Notes: generated by a model not told the origin, from the letters alone. Positions 21,036 to 35,372 are shown, numbered from the stretch's first letter. The stretch is 64,000 nt of DNA from Rhynchopus sp. YZ270_cl-10 (GCA_964035575.1 CAXIVB010000002.1:1-64000), one strand, 5' to 3'. Translations and numbers: made by a program.

Positions 21036-21711
21036 AAAATGGGAGGTCCTGAGATCTGAGGACCTCCAAATCCATGGATTTGACCTCATATTTAGAGGTC
21101 TAGACCTCTTATAAGAGGTGCAACATGGTGCATACATGTGTAGACACATGTATATATATGTATATACATATACATATATGCATCCCATCTGATGGGCCAT
21201 ATGGGTAAACCATATGTGCACATGCACTTATATAAGTTGCATTACATCATATGATGTTGCATATCTCCTCATTGGATGAGGACCTATCCATCTCATGAGA
21301 TGCCATATCATGTCATATCACCTCATGGGTCATGACCCATGACATGTCATGAGATGGGGGTCTACCCATAAATGGACCCTTTTGGACCCCATTTGGACCC
21401 CATATGGCATGGGTAGAGGTGTATATACAGTATGTACTTACATACATGTACATGCACCTACATGTATATACATGTATATAGCCCTCCCTTGTATAGGGGG
21501 TATATATATGTACATGTATGTGCATACACATCTCTACATCTTATATGTGCACATGATGTGCAACATGTGACATCACCACATCTCATGTCAAGAGGTCAAA
21601 TCACCTGATATGACCTGATTTCATGGATTTGGACATGTCAAGATGCCATGACGGGTCATGACCCAAGACCCCAACATGATGTATGAGTCCACATATGGAC
21701 CATATCATGTG
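21036..21711. repeat. Module M, copy M3, unit 2
   Basis: TTTGGACC variant with an M2-type tail after it. Confidence 0.92.
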
Positions 21712-23989
21712 CATACATGCTATATACACCTATATGCCCTAAGGGGGCTATACGGGGGTATATACATGTATATATACTTCTATAGAGGTCTTGTCACCTC
21801 ATGGACATCTAATGGTCTAGGTGCTCAAAGAGCTCCAAAGAGCTCATGGGGGGTCAAACACCCAATATGGGTCATTTAAGGGGTTGGACCTCTAAATGGA
21901 GGTCCTCACCCCAGAGCACTCAGGTCCCAAGACCTCTCCATATGGGGTCATATCCCTTGTACGCCCCCATGTATGGAGAGGGGTGTGGAGAGGCCATGGC
22001 CTCTACATGCCACCTCGTGCCACCACCCCACACCATGTAGGACCCAATACATGGGGAGCTGGTATGGCACCACATGCTTTGTAGACCTCCAAGTGCTCCG
22101 TGCTTTGACCCAACCCTTGGACCGCACCCCTCAGGACATGGGGGCGTACAAGGGGTTTGGAGGTCCTCAGACCCCCTCGGGAGGGGGTGAGGCCCAGACC
22201 CCCACAGGGTCTGGGACCTCCTGAGGTCCCCAGCGGGGCGGGCCTTCCGGGCACCAGGCCTCCAGAGGCCTGGGCCCGGAAGGGCACCGATTTTGACCCC
22301 GTACTCTTACCACGCGCGCGCGCGCGATATGTGAGTAGGAGCACTTTTGGACCATCTGGGGTCCAGATCTGGACCTGGTCCTACAGGCCAAATAGTGTCA
22401 TATCGGGGTCCTCAAATGGACCACCATATTTCACCCCTTTTTAGAGCACTTAGGACTGGCAGGGGTTGTCTAAACCCGACATGCCCAAAAGAGGACTAAG
22501 CCTACGCAAGTGGACGTCGCTTTTCGACATATTTAATGGCCTGGGAGCACCCCAAAAGGGGTCCTAAAAGGGGTACCCCGTTTGGAGACCCCTTGGATCC
22601 AGGGATGGGGTGACCCCAAAGACCCAATATTGCCTCTAGAGACCATAGTCTTGGGCCATCTGAGGACCCCATTTTGACCCCTTTTGGACCCCAAAATGGG
22701 TCCTAAAAGGGTCCTAAATTGGCCATTTGGGGACCCCCAAGGGGCTCAACCATTCAAAACAGCATTGCCAGGTCTGATGCAGGGGACCCCCTTTTTAGGA
22801 CCTTTTGGGAGGTCCTTTGACCCCATGGGAGGTCCCAAAAGGGGTCCAAAAGGGGTCAAAAGGGGTGAGCGTGTAAGCAGAAGGGCATATATGGAGGTCA
22901 GGGGGTGTACCCCATATGCCTACTTTAGACCCTTAAAGGGATCCACTACAGGTAGGGGGTCCCAATATGGGGTAAAAAGGGGGTAAAAAGGGGTCTAAAA
23001 GGGGTGACCGTGTAGGGGTCCCAGGACCCTCGGTCACGTTTAGACCCCTATTTGACCACCCAACGGCATGTGGGGTCCAGGACTGAACAGCACCTAAATG
23101 GCCAATTCATAGGTAGAGTAGATCAAATGGGGTACCATGTCGGAAAAGGGGTGTTTAAAAGGGGTGCTCAAAAGGGGTCCAAATGGGTCCAAATAGGGTG
23201 TTTTAGGCCCTTTTGGGGGTCCTGAGGGGGTCTAAATGGGGTCATATGGGGTCCCAAAGGGGTCCCAAAGGGGGTGCCATGGGGGCATACCATGTGGTCA
23301 CCCCTTTAAGGGGCCATTGGGGGCATATGGGACCTAAGAGAGGTCTCCATATGGACCCATAAAGGGACCTCCAACCCCCTAATTGGGACCTATATGGTCA
23401 CGTTTAGAGGGGTCATTTGGGGGTCTAGCCCCCTAGGGGTCCCAATTGCCACTAGGGGTCTGGAGGGGTCCCTATTGGGACCTGGTCCTACAGGCCATAT
23501 AGTGTCAAATAGGGTCCTAAAAGGGGTCTCCAAATGGGAGGCCACCCCATGACCATATGGTGTCATATGGGGTCCCCAGACCTGAGGGGGTCCAAATGGG
23601 ACCTCCATTGGATCTGAGGGGGTCCAAATGGGGACCTCCCAAAGTGCCACTAATGGTCTGGAGGGGTCCATATTGGGACCTGGTCCTACAGGCCAAATAG
23701 TGTCATATGGGGTCCTAAAAGGGGTCTCCAAATGGGAGCCCACCCCATGACCATATGGTGTACCATATGGGGACCCCTATATGAGGGGGTCCAACCAGAG
23801 GGCCCAAGGGTGCCATGCTGGCACACCATGTGGTCACCCCTTTAAGGGTCCATTGGTGTCATATGGGCCTTAAGAGAGGTCTCCATATGGACCCATACCA
23901 CATGGGACCCACCCCATATGGGGTCCCTACCCATATCTGGAGGGGGTCCCCAGATCTGGAGGGGGTCCCCAGATCTGGAGGGGGTCCCC
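21712..23989. repeat. M3 tail and segment N2, unit 2
   Basis: (CG)7 at 22,313-22,326; quasi-palindrome with loop CGGG at 22,165-22,192; 19-bp repeats at 23,932-23,988. Confidence 0.85.
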
Positions 23990-24665
23990 AAAATGGGAGG
24001 TCCTGAGATCTGAGGACCTCCAAATCCATGGATTTGACCTCATATTTAGAGGTCTAGACCTCTTTTAAGAGGTGCAACATGGTGCATACATGTGTAGACA
24101 CATGTATATATATGTATATACATATACATATATGCATCCCATCTGATGGGCCATATGGGTAAACCATATGTGCACATGCACTTATATAAGTTGCATTACA
24201 TCATATGATGTTGCATATCTCCTCATTGGATGAGGACCTATCCATCTCATGAGATGCCATATCATGTCATATCACCTCATGGGTCATGACCCATGACATG
24301 TCATGAGATGGGGGTCTACCCATAAATGGACCCTTTTGGACCCCATTTAGACCCCATATGGCATGGGTAGAGGTGTATATACAGTATGTACTTACATACA
24401 TGTACATGCACCTACATGTATATACATGTATATAGCCCTCCCTTGTATAGGGGGCATATATATGTACATGTATGTGCATACACATCTCTACATCTTATAT
24501 GTGCACATGATGTGCAACATGTGACATCACCACATCTCATGTCAAGAGGTCAAATCACCTGATATGACCTGATTTCATGGATTTGGACATGTCAAGATGC
24601 CATGACGGGTCATGACCCAAGACCCCAACATGATGTATGAGTCCACATATGGACCATATCATGTG
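23990..24665. repeat. Module M, copy M4, unit 2
   Basis: TTTAGACC variant. Confidence 0.92.
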
Positions 24666-26900
24666 CATACATGGTACATACACCCATATGCCCTTAAGGG
24701 GCTATAGGGGGTATATACATGTATATATGCATGTATGTGCATACATGCACATACAGTTAAATGGACATGTCCATCCTGTTAATGGATGGTGAAGTGGATG
24801 GATAAGGAGATGAGGTGATGTGTTGAGCACATTGGATCACCCCATTTACACCTTTTGGACCCTTTTGGACCAGGTCCTGACACCCCTTTTTACCCCTTAT
24901 TTAGGGGTATAGGGATGGGGACACCCAGAGCCTAGTGTCATGGGCATACACCCTGCCTACACGGTCGGGGTAAAATGTGTTACTTTAAGGTGACGTTTAC
25001 CTGACCTCACGATAGCTGGTGGATTGGGCATCTTGGAGCATGGTGGAGCCATGACAAGATATGGTGCCATGACCATGACATTGACATGTGCTGGTCTACA
25101 AACAGGTGGTGCCTGTGCCGTCCATGCCTTGTGGGCACCCCTGCTCTCAGTGGTGACCTACGCCATAGTACTGCATGGAGGCGTGCACCTGTGGGCACCA
25201 TGTATGTATAGTACTACATGGAGGCACAGGACTGAAAGGGCATAGTTGGGGGTGTACCTTGCATACCGTGGAATGGAGTCTACAGTGGAGACTAGAGCCA
25301 CAGGAGGGGATTGAGAGGGCATAATTGGGGGTACACACCCATCCATGGAGTGAGCCTATAGAAGCCTATAGACCCCAACAGGCCCCAACGGAGGATCCCG
25401 TGGGTCAAAAGGGTCAGACCTCAGGCCCGGGCTTTTAGGCCCTTTTTGCTGTTTTGAAGCCCCTGAGGACCACGAAGACGCTCGACCTTTTTAAAGCCCG
25501 TGTAAGGCAAAAGTGCCTGTGGGACGTCTCTCTGTATTCGGGCTTGTATCCCGAGGTCTCTGAGACTATACCCCCTAGGGCTCAGGGCCCAAGCCCCTAC
25601 CTGGGCGTCTATGTTCATAGATTTGGGCCCTTTGGGCGTCTATGTTCATAGGTAGGGGGTCCCAAAAGGGCACTTTCAGGTATGAGACTATGGATTTAGA
25701 GGGGTCATGGGATCTGAGGACCTCCAAAGACATGAAATGAGGTCATATCAGGAAATGAGGTCACCCAATTTGATGACATAACATGTCATAAATAGATGTT
25801 GAGCACTTTGTACATCAACATATATGTGTACACATACATATATATATATATATATATGTATGCATGTATATATACATACATATGTACCCATATACCCCTA
25901 TATAGCCCCATAGCCCTATGGCCCTATATACACCTATATACCACCACTATACAACATGTACATCATGTGATAAGAGGTCGTATAAGATGTGGGGATGGGT
26001 CCAGACCCATGACATGTCATGAAATGAGGTCATATCATGAAATGAGGTCGATCCAATTTGATGACATGACATGACATAAATGGATGACGAGGTCTTTGGA
26101 CCACAACATATATGTGTACATATACATATATATATATACATATATGTATATACATGTATGTACATGTACATACATATGTACCCATATAGCCCCCTGTACC
26201 CATAGGGTGTATACACCCATATGTAGTATGGCACAGCACCTCTCACACCATGTGGGGACATGGCCAAGGGGTCTAAAGGGGTCCAAATGGGGTCATATGG
26301 GGTCAATCCATGGGGGTACCCCCATCTCATGACATGCCATGGGTCATGACCCAGGGCATGATGTCCACTTTATGGCCCTTTATGTCCATAAATGGGGACA
26401 TTACCATGACCTAAAACTATTTGGTGCACGCGACCTAATAGTTTTAAGGTAAGGCATGCTCCGGGACCCCTCTCAAGAGGGGTACGTTTCATTGCATACA
26501 TGGTACCCAATATATACACCCTTTGGGACCCCCTGAGCCCCCTATTTGAGGGCTCTGAGGGGCCCAAAAAGGGCCTTTTTATGCCTTTTTGGAGGTCCTG
26601 AGGACCCCAAAATGGGGCAATTTGGACCCCTTGGGCACCCCTCCAGACCCCCTTTTAGGGGGTATAGAGGGTATGGAGGGGTATGAGGACCTATATGCAC
26701 ATGGGGATGCCATGTGCACAGGGCCCCTAAGGGGACCCTTGCCTGGGGGCATGTATATAGGTACATATACCTCCATATAACCCCTTATTAGGCCTCCTAA
26801 GACCTCCTGAGAGAGGTCTGAGGGGGTCCAAATGGGGTCCAAAAGGGGTCTAAAAAGGGGTCCAAAAGGGGTCCAAAAGGGGTCCAAAATGGTCATTTTG
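24666..26900. repeat. Segments Q, cassette R (type A), S and T, unit 2
   Basis: Cassette at 25,014-25,234, long stem-loop at 26,409-26,450. Ends in GGGGTCCAAAA repeats. The last bases before the array (GAGGACCCCTAAAATGACC) differ from unit 1 and match the inner monomer text. Confidence 0.85.
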
Positions 26901-27717
26901 AGGACCCCTAAAATGACCCCTTTTTGCACTTTTTGAGGTCTCGGTACCAGAGAGCCTATCAAAAAAGGACCTCTCAAATCGGCCGCGTCCATTTGAGGGA
27001 CCATAAAATGGGGGTATTGGACACCCCATATGTGGTCCAGGACCCTCCTGGGGACCTCCTATAAGGGCCCTAAGGGGCCCATAGGGGGCCTACAGGGGCC
27101 TATACAGGCCTTAAGGGTACCCATATGGCCCCACCCCCTCCAGGGGCCCCAAGGGGTCCCAAAAGGGGGGTGTCCAAATGGGGTCCAAAAAGGGCCATTT
27201 GGGGTACCCCCTAAAATGACCCCTTTTTGCACTTTTTGAGGTCTCGGTACCAGAGAGCCTATCAAAAAAGGACCTCTCAAATCGGCCGCGTCCATTTGAG
27301 GGACCATAAAATGGGGGTATTGGACACCCCATACATGGTCCAGGACCCTCCTGGGGACCTCCTATAAGGGCCCTAAGGGGCCCATAGGGGGCCTACAGGG
27401 GCCTATACAGGCCTTAAGGGTACCCATATGGCCCCACCCCCTCCAGGGGCCCCAAGGGGTCCCAAAAGGGGGGTGTCCAAATGGGGTCCAAAAAGGGCCA
27501 TTTGGGGTACCCCCTAAAATGACCCCTTTTTGCACTTTTTGAGGTCTCGGTACCAGAGAGCCTATCAAAAAAGGACCTCTCAAATCGGCCGCGTCCATTT
27601 GAGGGACCATAAAATGGGGGTATTGGACACCCCATATGTGGTCCAGGACCCTCCTATAAGGGTCCTTACAGGCCCATAGGAGGCCTATCAGAGGTCCCTT
27701 GGAGCCCCTACCAGGGG
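26901..27717. repeat. 302/303-bp monomer array C
   Basis: Partial monomer, then full 303-bp monomers at 27,034 and 27,337, then the truncated one from 27,640. Joints read CATATGTGGTCC, CATACATGGTCC, CATATGTGGTCC in order; inner text is GGCCTATACAGGCC, the type B form. Confidence 0.93.
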
Positions 27718-28555
27718 TATGGGGCCCCAAGCGAGCGGGCGGCCGTGGTGAGATGGCTACAGGGGCTGTGGGCCCGGGTACCTGTATCTCACCTGCCTGG
27801 TCGGCCCACCCCCTTGCTGCGCAGGGGGTCCGTCCGATCTCTCCTCGGCCGCCCTCTCTCTTCTTGGGACCTTTCAGGTCCCCCCGTCCTTGTCCTACGG
27901 ACTGCCTCCTCCTCCCGCCCCTTTGGGGTGGCCGTGGTCGCTGCGCTCCCTGTCGCTGCGCTCCCTGCCCGGCTGTCCCTGCGGGACATCCTCCTCCCGC
28001 TCCTTCGGAGTGGCCGTTCGGCGCTGTGCGCCCACCCGGCTGTCCCTATGGGACATCCTCCTCCCTCCCCTTTGGGGTGGCCGTAAGGTGCTGCGCACCC
28101 CCGTCCTTGCCCTGTGGGCTACGTCCTCCTCCCACGTGCCGTGGGCCGTGCCCGTCCTTGTCCTACGGACTGCCTCCTCCTCCCTCCCCTTTGGGGTGGC
28201 CGTGGCCCCCGTCTGGCCCTGCGGGCCATCCTCCTCCCTCGCTGTGCTCAGGCCGTCTGGGCGCTGTGCGCCCCCGTCCTTGCCCTACGGGCTACGTCCT
28301 CCTCCCCCGCTACGCTCGGGCCGTCTCGTCCCTGGTGTGCCACCAGTGCCGCAAGTCAAAGTCAAGCATCATGGAGGGTCTCGCCACCCATGGGCGGAAG
28401 TGAGGTCAGGTCGAGGTAAGCGGGGGCATCAGTACTACGGCGTAACTCCGTCCTGACCCTACGGGCTACGTGCTCTTCGAATCCCGCTACTTGAAGTCAA
28501 GTACGAAGCCCTCTACCCGAGGTCTACTAACAGAGCCTCTTGAGGTGGAGCATGC
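27718..28555. repeat. GC block 1, unit 3
   Basis: The loop at 27,980-27,982 is TGC where units 1 and 2 have TCC; the six-base stem around it is unchanged. Confidence 0.93.
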
Positions 28556-29580
28556 TTTGAGGTCAGGTGAGATGAAGAGATAGGGCTGCATGGGGTACCC
28601 AGCGTGCCCTCCGTTCCCTGCGGTCCTAGGGCATCCCGAGCGCTCCGCTACCCGGGACTACCCCGCCTGGGGGCTGACGCCTCCCATGCTGCGCTACCCT
28701 GATGACTAAGCCCCTTTGAAGTAGCAGGGCATCCCAATGCCGCGTGGCGGGACTGCTGCGCACCCTACGGGGATCCTACGGAACATCGCACCCCGCACTG
28801 CCTTTGAGGTCAGGTGAGATGAAGAGATAGGGCTGCATGGGGTACCCAGCGTGCCCTCCGTTCCCTGCGGTCCTAGGGCATCCCGAGCGCTCCGCTACCC
28901 GGGACTACCCCGCCTGGGGGCTGACGCCTCCCATGCTGCGCTACCCTGATGACTAAGCCCCTTTGAAGTAGCAGGGCATCCCAATGCCGCGTGGCGGGAC
29001 TGCTGCGCACCCTACGGGGATCCTACGGAACATCGCACCCCGCACTGCCTTTGAGGTCAGGTGAGGTCAAGTAAGGTAGCCAAGCACATTGAGGTAATAG
29101 GGATGGGGATGGGATGGGGATGGGTCCCCACCCATATGGGGCCCTAAGAGGTGTAGGACCCCTAAGGTGCAAGGTGCAGGTACATAAGCATGCATGCTTA
29201 TGGGACCCCCATATAGGCCTACCATAGAGGTAGATATAGGGGTGATGGGTCCTCAGGAGACCTCAGGACCCCTCGGGTCATCAGCCTGGACCCCTCCCGG
29301 GACCTCCGGAGACCCCAAAATGGGTCATCTGAGGACCCCAAAATGGGTCATCTGAGGACCCCAAAATGGGCCATTTTGGGACCCTTTTTGGGGGGTCTGC
29401 GCACCCCAAAAAGTGCAGACCTCAGGCCAGGGCTTTTAGCCCTTTTCCCTCTTTTGAAATGGCCTACGACCACAGAGACCTGATCTGCAGAGGGTCCAAT
29501 ATCCCCGGGTAGCTACCGGGGGATGTTGTCCAGAGGTCTGGACCCCAGATCTGGAGGGTCCCAAGATCTGAGGGGTCCCC
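28556..29580. repeat. 247-bp pair and segment D, unit 3
   Basis: Copies at 28,556 and 28,803; G-quadruplex 29,100-29,124. Two C and one T are missing from homopolymers relative to type A. Confidence 0.9.
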
Positions 29581-30255
29581 AAAATGGGAGGTCCTGAGAT
29601 CTGAGGACCTCCAAATCCATGGATTTGACCTCATATTTAGAGGTCTAGACCTCTTATAAGAGGTGCAACATGGTGCATACATGTGTAGACACATGTATAT
29701 ATATGTATATACATATACATATATGCATCCCATCTGATGGTCCATATGGGTAAACCATATGTGCACATGCACTTATATAAGTTGCATTACATCATATGAT
29801 GTTGCGTATCTCCTCATTGGATGAGGACCTATCCATCTCATGAGATGCCATATCATGTCATATCACCTCATGGGTCATGACCCATGGCATGTCATGAGAT
29901 GGGGGTCTACCCATAAATGGACCCTTTTGGACCCCATTTAGACCCCATATGGCATGGGTAGAGGTGTATATACAGTATGTACTTACATACATGTACATGC
30001 ACCTACATGTATATACATGTATATAGCCCTCCCTTGTATAGGGGGTATATATATGTACATGTATGTGCATACACATCTCTACATCTTATATGTGCACATG
30101 ATGTGCAACATGTGACATCACCACATCTCATGTCAAGAGGTCAAATCACCTGATATGACCTGATTTCATGGATTGAGGGCATGTCAAGATGGCATGACGG
30201 GTCATGCCCCAAGACCCCAACATGATGTATGGTCCATATGTGGACCATATCATGT
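29581..30255. repeat. Module M, copy M1, unit 3
   Basis: Carries TTTAGACC and CCCATGGCATG, the M2/M4 state, unlike M1 in type A. Its last 80 bases (ATTGAGGGCATG, CATGCCCCAAG, GTCCATATGTGGACC) differ from all other M copies. Confidence 0.9.
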
Positions 30256-31171
30256 GGAGGGCCCCATACCCAGTGTATGGGGCCCCAAGCGAGCGGGCGG
30301 CCGTGGTGAGATGGCTACAGGGGCTGTGGGCCCGGGTACCTGTATCTCACCTCCCTGGTCGGCTGACCCCCTGCTGCGCGAGGTGGGTCTGTCCGATCTC
30401 TCCTCGGCCGCCCTCTCTCTTCTTTGGACCTTCGGTCCCCCGTCCTTGTCCTACGGACTGCCTCCTCCTCCCGCCCCTTTGGGGTGGCCGTGGTCGCTGC
30501 GCTCCCTGTCGCTGCGCTCCCTGCCCGGCTGTCCCTGCGGGACATCCTCCTCCCGCTCCTTCGGAGTGGCCGTTCGGCGCTGTGCGCCCACCCGGCTGTC
30601 CCTATGGGACATCCTCCTCCCTCCCCTTTGGGGTGGCCGTATACCCGTCCTTGCCCTACGGGCTACGTCCTCCTCCCTCGCTACGCTCAGGCCGTCTCGT
30701 CCCTGGTGTGCCACCAGTGCCGCAAGTCAAGGTCAGGCATCATGGAGGGTCTCGCCACCCATGGGCGGAGGTGAAGTCAAGTCAAGGTAAGCGGAGGCAT
30801 CAGGCTTCCGGCGTGACTCCATCCTGACCCTACGGGCTACGTGCTCTTCGAGTCCGCTACTTGAAGTCAAGTACGAAGCCCTCTACCCGAGGTCTACTAA
30901 CAGAGCCTCTTGAGGTGGAGCATGCTTTGAGGTCAGGTGAGATGAAGAGATAGGGCTGCATGGGGTACCCAGCGTGCCCTCCGTTCCCTGCGGTCCTAGG
31001 GCATCCCGAGCGCTCCGCTACCCGGGACTACCCCGCCTGGGGGCTGACGCCTCCCATGCTGCGCTACCCTGATGACAAGCCCCTTTGAAGTAGCAGGGCA
31101 TCCCAATGCCGCGTGGCGGGACTGCTGCGCACCCTACGGGGATCCTACGGAACATCGCACCCCGCACTGCC
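30256..31171. repeat. GC block 2 and single 247-bp-family copy, unit 3
   Basis: Its distal part differs from type A (AGCGGAGGC, CTTCCGGCGTGACTCCATCC, CGAGTCCGCT), keeping the AGCGGA/TCCGCT stem. Confidence 0.9.
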
Positions 31172-32189
31172 TTTGAGGTCAGGTGAGGTCAAGTACTCGT
31201 ACACCACGCAACAGGCCTTACAGGCTGCGTGGTGTCCTCACCGAAGCCCTGCGGGCTACCGGGCCCCCAAAGGGCACCTGCTTGCTCCCCTCTACCCCCA
31301 TACGGGCGGGATGACTAAAGCCATATCCCTAAGCCCTAGGAGCAACGAGGTGTCCCAAGTCAGGTACCCAGGTGCCTCTACCGAGGGCACCTTGGGAGTG
31401 CCCATGTAGGCACATGCCTTACGGCATGCGACTACACACCCTCTTGCCCATCACCTCATGAGGTGGTGTGAAGTAGGGTGGACGAGGTAAGCTGCAGACT
31501 CATTGGCGGCCGACCCCTTTCCCTATGGGAAAGCGCGATCCTCCCTTACGGGACCTTTCAATCGCCATTTGCTACTTCGAAGTGCTGTGACCTGTAGATA
31601 GCACGTGCACTGCACCCTCCATACCTATGGTCTTAGGGTTGGTGTGCTATATACAGGTCTTACAGCGTGTTAATACATGGGGTGGGTTGGAGAGGCATTG
31701 GGATGCCCTTTGGGCCTCCACGGGTACGTACTAAGGTGCCCTCCGTACTAGGGGATGGGGTGCTCCACATCCTAAGGGGCCATAGTATACCCCTTGGGCA
31801 CATATGGGCCAGACCCCTTGGACCTCCTGAGGACCCTAAATGGAGCCATCTGGGGTCCTGAGGGGTCCAAATATGGGGTCATCTGGGGTCTTGGACCTCC
31901 CTTTTTGGGTCCTTTTTGGGACCCTTTAAAAAGGGACCTTCCTGCCGCCCGACCCTTTTGGGGGGTCTCACCCCCAAAACCCCCTTTTTGGCCTTTGTCC
32001 AATTTGGGGGCCTCAAGACCTGGGATGGGATACCAGGCCTGAGGAGGTCCCCTGGCCCCTCAGGACCCCAAATGGCCATTCTGGCCATGTGTCCGGAAGG
32101 GTCCAAAACCCCTATGGAACATCCATAAAGCTGTACCATGGGTTTGAGGGGGTCCAGATCCAGAGGGGTCCAGAGATCTGAGGACCCCC
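31172..32189. repeat. Hairpin field H and segment K, unit 3
   Basis: One G fewer than type A near 31,680; the hairpins are unchanged. Confidence 0.85.
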
Positions 32190-32845
32190 AAAATGGGAGA
32201 TCCTGAGATCTGAGGACCTCCAAATCCATGGATTTGACCTCATATTTAGAGGTCTAGACCTCTTTTAAGAGGTGCAACATGGTGTATACACATGTATATA
32301 TATGTATATACATGTACACATATGCATACCCCTTAAGGGGGCATATGGGTATACCATATGTGCACATGCACTTATATAAGTTGCATTGCATCATATGATG
32401 TTGCATATGTCCTCATGGGGTGAGGACCTATCCATGCCATATCACCTCATATCACCTCATGGGTCATGACCCATGGCATGTCATGAGATGGGGGTCTACC
32501 CATAAATGGACCCTTTTGGACCCCATTTAGACCCCATATGGCATGGGTAGAGGTGTATATACAGTATGTACTTACATACATGTACATGCACCTACATGTA
32601 TATACATGTATATAGCCCTCCCTTGTATAGGGGGTATATATATGTACATGTATGTGCATACACATCTCTACATCTTATATGTGCACATGATGTGCAACAT
32701 GTGACATCACCACATCTCATGTCAAGAGGTCAAATCACCTGATATGACCTGATTTCATGGATTTGGACATGTCAAGATGCCATGACGGGTCATGACCCAA
32801 GACCCCAACATGATGTATGAGTCCACATATGGACCATATCATGTG
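32190..32845. repeat. Module M, copy M2, unit 3
   Basis: CCCATGGCATG variant. Ends with ATGAGTCC, where unit 4 has ATGTGTCC. Confidence 0.9.
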
Positions 32846-34696
32846 CATACATGGTATATACACCTATATGCCCTAAGGGGCTATACGGGGGTATATACAT
32901 GTATATACATATATGTATATATACATGTACATATGATGTATAACATATTGGATGTCATGTCATGTCTTGACATGGTCCCAAAAGGTCTCAACATCCAAAT
33001 ATGCCCCATTTCAGGCATTTAGGCCATTTTGGCACATGCACCCAAATTGGGTGAAATGGGGTAAACCATGGGTCTGGACCCATGCGAGTCCATATCCATG
33101 CATGTACACCACATATGATGCACATGGCCCACATGGTCCTAAAGGGCCATTGGGGGCATATGGGGGTATATGGGCATGCACCCCATACCTACCATATATA
33201 CTTCTATAGAGGTCTTGTCACCTCATGGACATCTAATGTATTGGGTGCTCAACAGCACTTAAAGGGCTTGAGGCGCCATAGGGGTATAAACACCCCTTTT
33301 GACCACCTCCCTACAGACCACCAGCCATCTCCACAGGGTGGGTGGTCCAGACCCCTCATGGCTCCAGACCCCTCCCAACCCCTCAGACCCCCTGAGACCA
33401 CCTCCTGGGGTCTGGGGTCCTGGGAAGCGCCGATTTTATAAACTACCTCTTACCACGCGCGCGCGCGCGATATGTTAGTTGCACCCCCTTTTGGACCATC
33501 TGGACCCCAGATCTGGACCATGGTCTACAGGCCAAATAGTGTCATATTGGGGTCTCAGAATGGACCACCAAATATCACCCTTTTTATGGCACTTAGGACT
33601 GGCAGGGGTTGTATAAACCCGACATGGCCTTTTTGGGACCTCCGGGGGTCCAGGTAGATGTCGGGTTTCGACATCTTTTGGACCCCTAAGGGGTCTGGAG
33701 GCCTCCTATTTAATGGACCACTTTGGGTACCCCCCTTTGGAGCACCTCGGGTCCAGGCATGAGGAGGGTCCAGGACCCATATATTGCCTATATAGACCAT
33801 AGTATGGGTCACCATATGGACCCCATTTTGACCCCCTTTTGACCCCAAAATGGGTCCTTTTGAGGACCCTAAAAGGGGTCAATTCAGCCCATTTGGGGGT
33901 CCTGAGGTCCCCAAACGGTTCAAACCAGGATGGCCCGGTCTGATGCAGCGGACCTCTTAAAATGGGAGGGGTCCCAAAATGGGGTCATCTGATGATCACC
34001 CTTTTGGACCACCTCATGACATGCCAACATGATGCACATGACGTGCAACACATGTGTATGTACATGTACCCATTATGCCCTATATAGCCCCCTTAACCTA
34101 TACACCACCATACACATGGAGTGTAAGGAGGTGTACATGCTTTAGACCCCCTTTTGGAAGGGGTCTAAAAGGGCCCATATGGGGTCCCCACCCTATGCAT
34201 ATAAAGGTGCTCCAAAGTGGTCATATAACACATATGGGATCATATGGGGTTATGTCCATTTAGGGCATATGTATAGGGAGAGTAGATCAAATGGCATACA
34301 TGGTGGAAAAGGGGGTGTCCACACATGATGCCAATGGTCCTCAAATGGGGTCCAAATGGGTCCATTTGGGGTCCTACCCCCAGATCTGGAGGGGGTCCCC
34401 AGATCTGAGGAGGGTCCCAAAATGGGGTCCTGAGGTCTCCAGACCCCAAATGGAGGGTCATGGGATCTGAGGACCTCTATATACATGTATATATATGTGC
34501 ATGCACATGTATATAAGTGTACATACACCTTTATATACCCCTATACACCCCCTATACAGCCTAGGGCATATACCCTATATGTAGGGGTGTGGGGCACCTC
34601 TTACACCATGTGGGGAGGTCCCAAAAGGGGGTATAAAGGTGCCATTTGGGGTCCCTACCCTGGATCTGAGGGGTCCCAAGATCTGAGGGGGTCCTC
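32846..34696. repeat. Segments L and N1, unit 3
   Basis: (CG)7 at 33,456-33,469. Hairpin loop at 33,504-33,506 is ACC, the reverse complement of the type A loop GGT. Confidence 0.85.
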
Positions 34697-35372
34697 AAAA
34701 TGGGAGGTCCTGAGATCTGAGGACCTCCAAATCCATGGATTTGACCTCATATTTAGAGGTCTAGACCTCTTATAAGAGGTGCAACATGGTGCATACATGT
34801 GTAGACACATGTATATATATGTATATACATATACATATATGCATCCCATATGATGGGCCATATGGGTAAACCATATGTGCACATGCACTTATATAAGTTG
34901 CATTACATCATATGATGTTGCATATCTCCTCATTGGATGAGGACCTATCCATCTCATGAGATGCCATATCATGTCATATCACCTCATGGGTCATGACCCA
35001 TGACATGTCATGAGATGGGGGTCTACCCATAAATGGACCCTTTTGGACCCCATTTGGACCCCATATGGCATGGGTAGAGGTGTATATACAGTATGTACTT
35101 ACATACATGTACATGCACCTACATGTATATACATGTATATAGCCCTCCCTTGTATAGGGGGTATATATATGTACATGTATGTGCATACACATCTCTACAT
35201 CTTATATGTGCACATGATGTGCAACATGTGACATCACCACATCTCATGTCAAGAGGTCAAATCACCTGATATGACCTGATTTCATGGATTTGGACATGTC
35301 AAGATGCCATGACGGGTCATGACCCAAGACCCCAACATGATGTATGAGTCCACATATGGACCATATCATGTG
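34697..35372. repeat. Module M, copy M3, unit 3
   Basis: Keeps the TTTGGACC and CCCATGACATG state, the only M in this unit to do so. Confidence 0.9.

Larger units (their letters stand above)
14031..27698. repeat. Macrosatellite unit 2 (type A, 13,668 bp)
   Basis: Co-linear with unit 1. In all regions compared by eye and in translated blocks, the only differences before the terminal monomer array are two bases at 14,679 and 14,681. Its downstream monomer array (from about 26,901) is of the type B kind, so the A-to-B switch lies near there. Confidence 0.96.
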
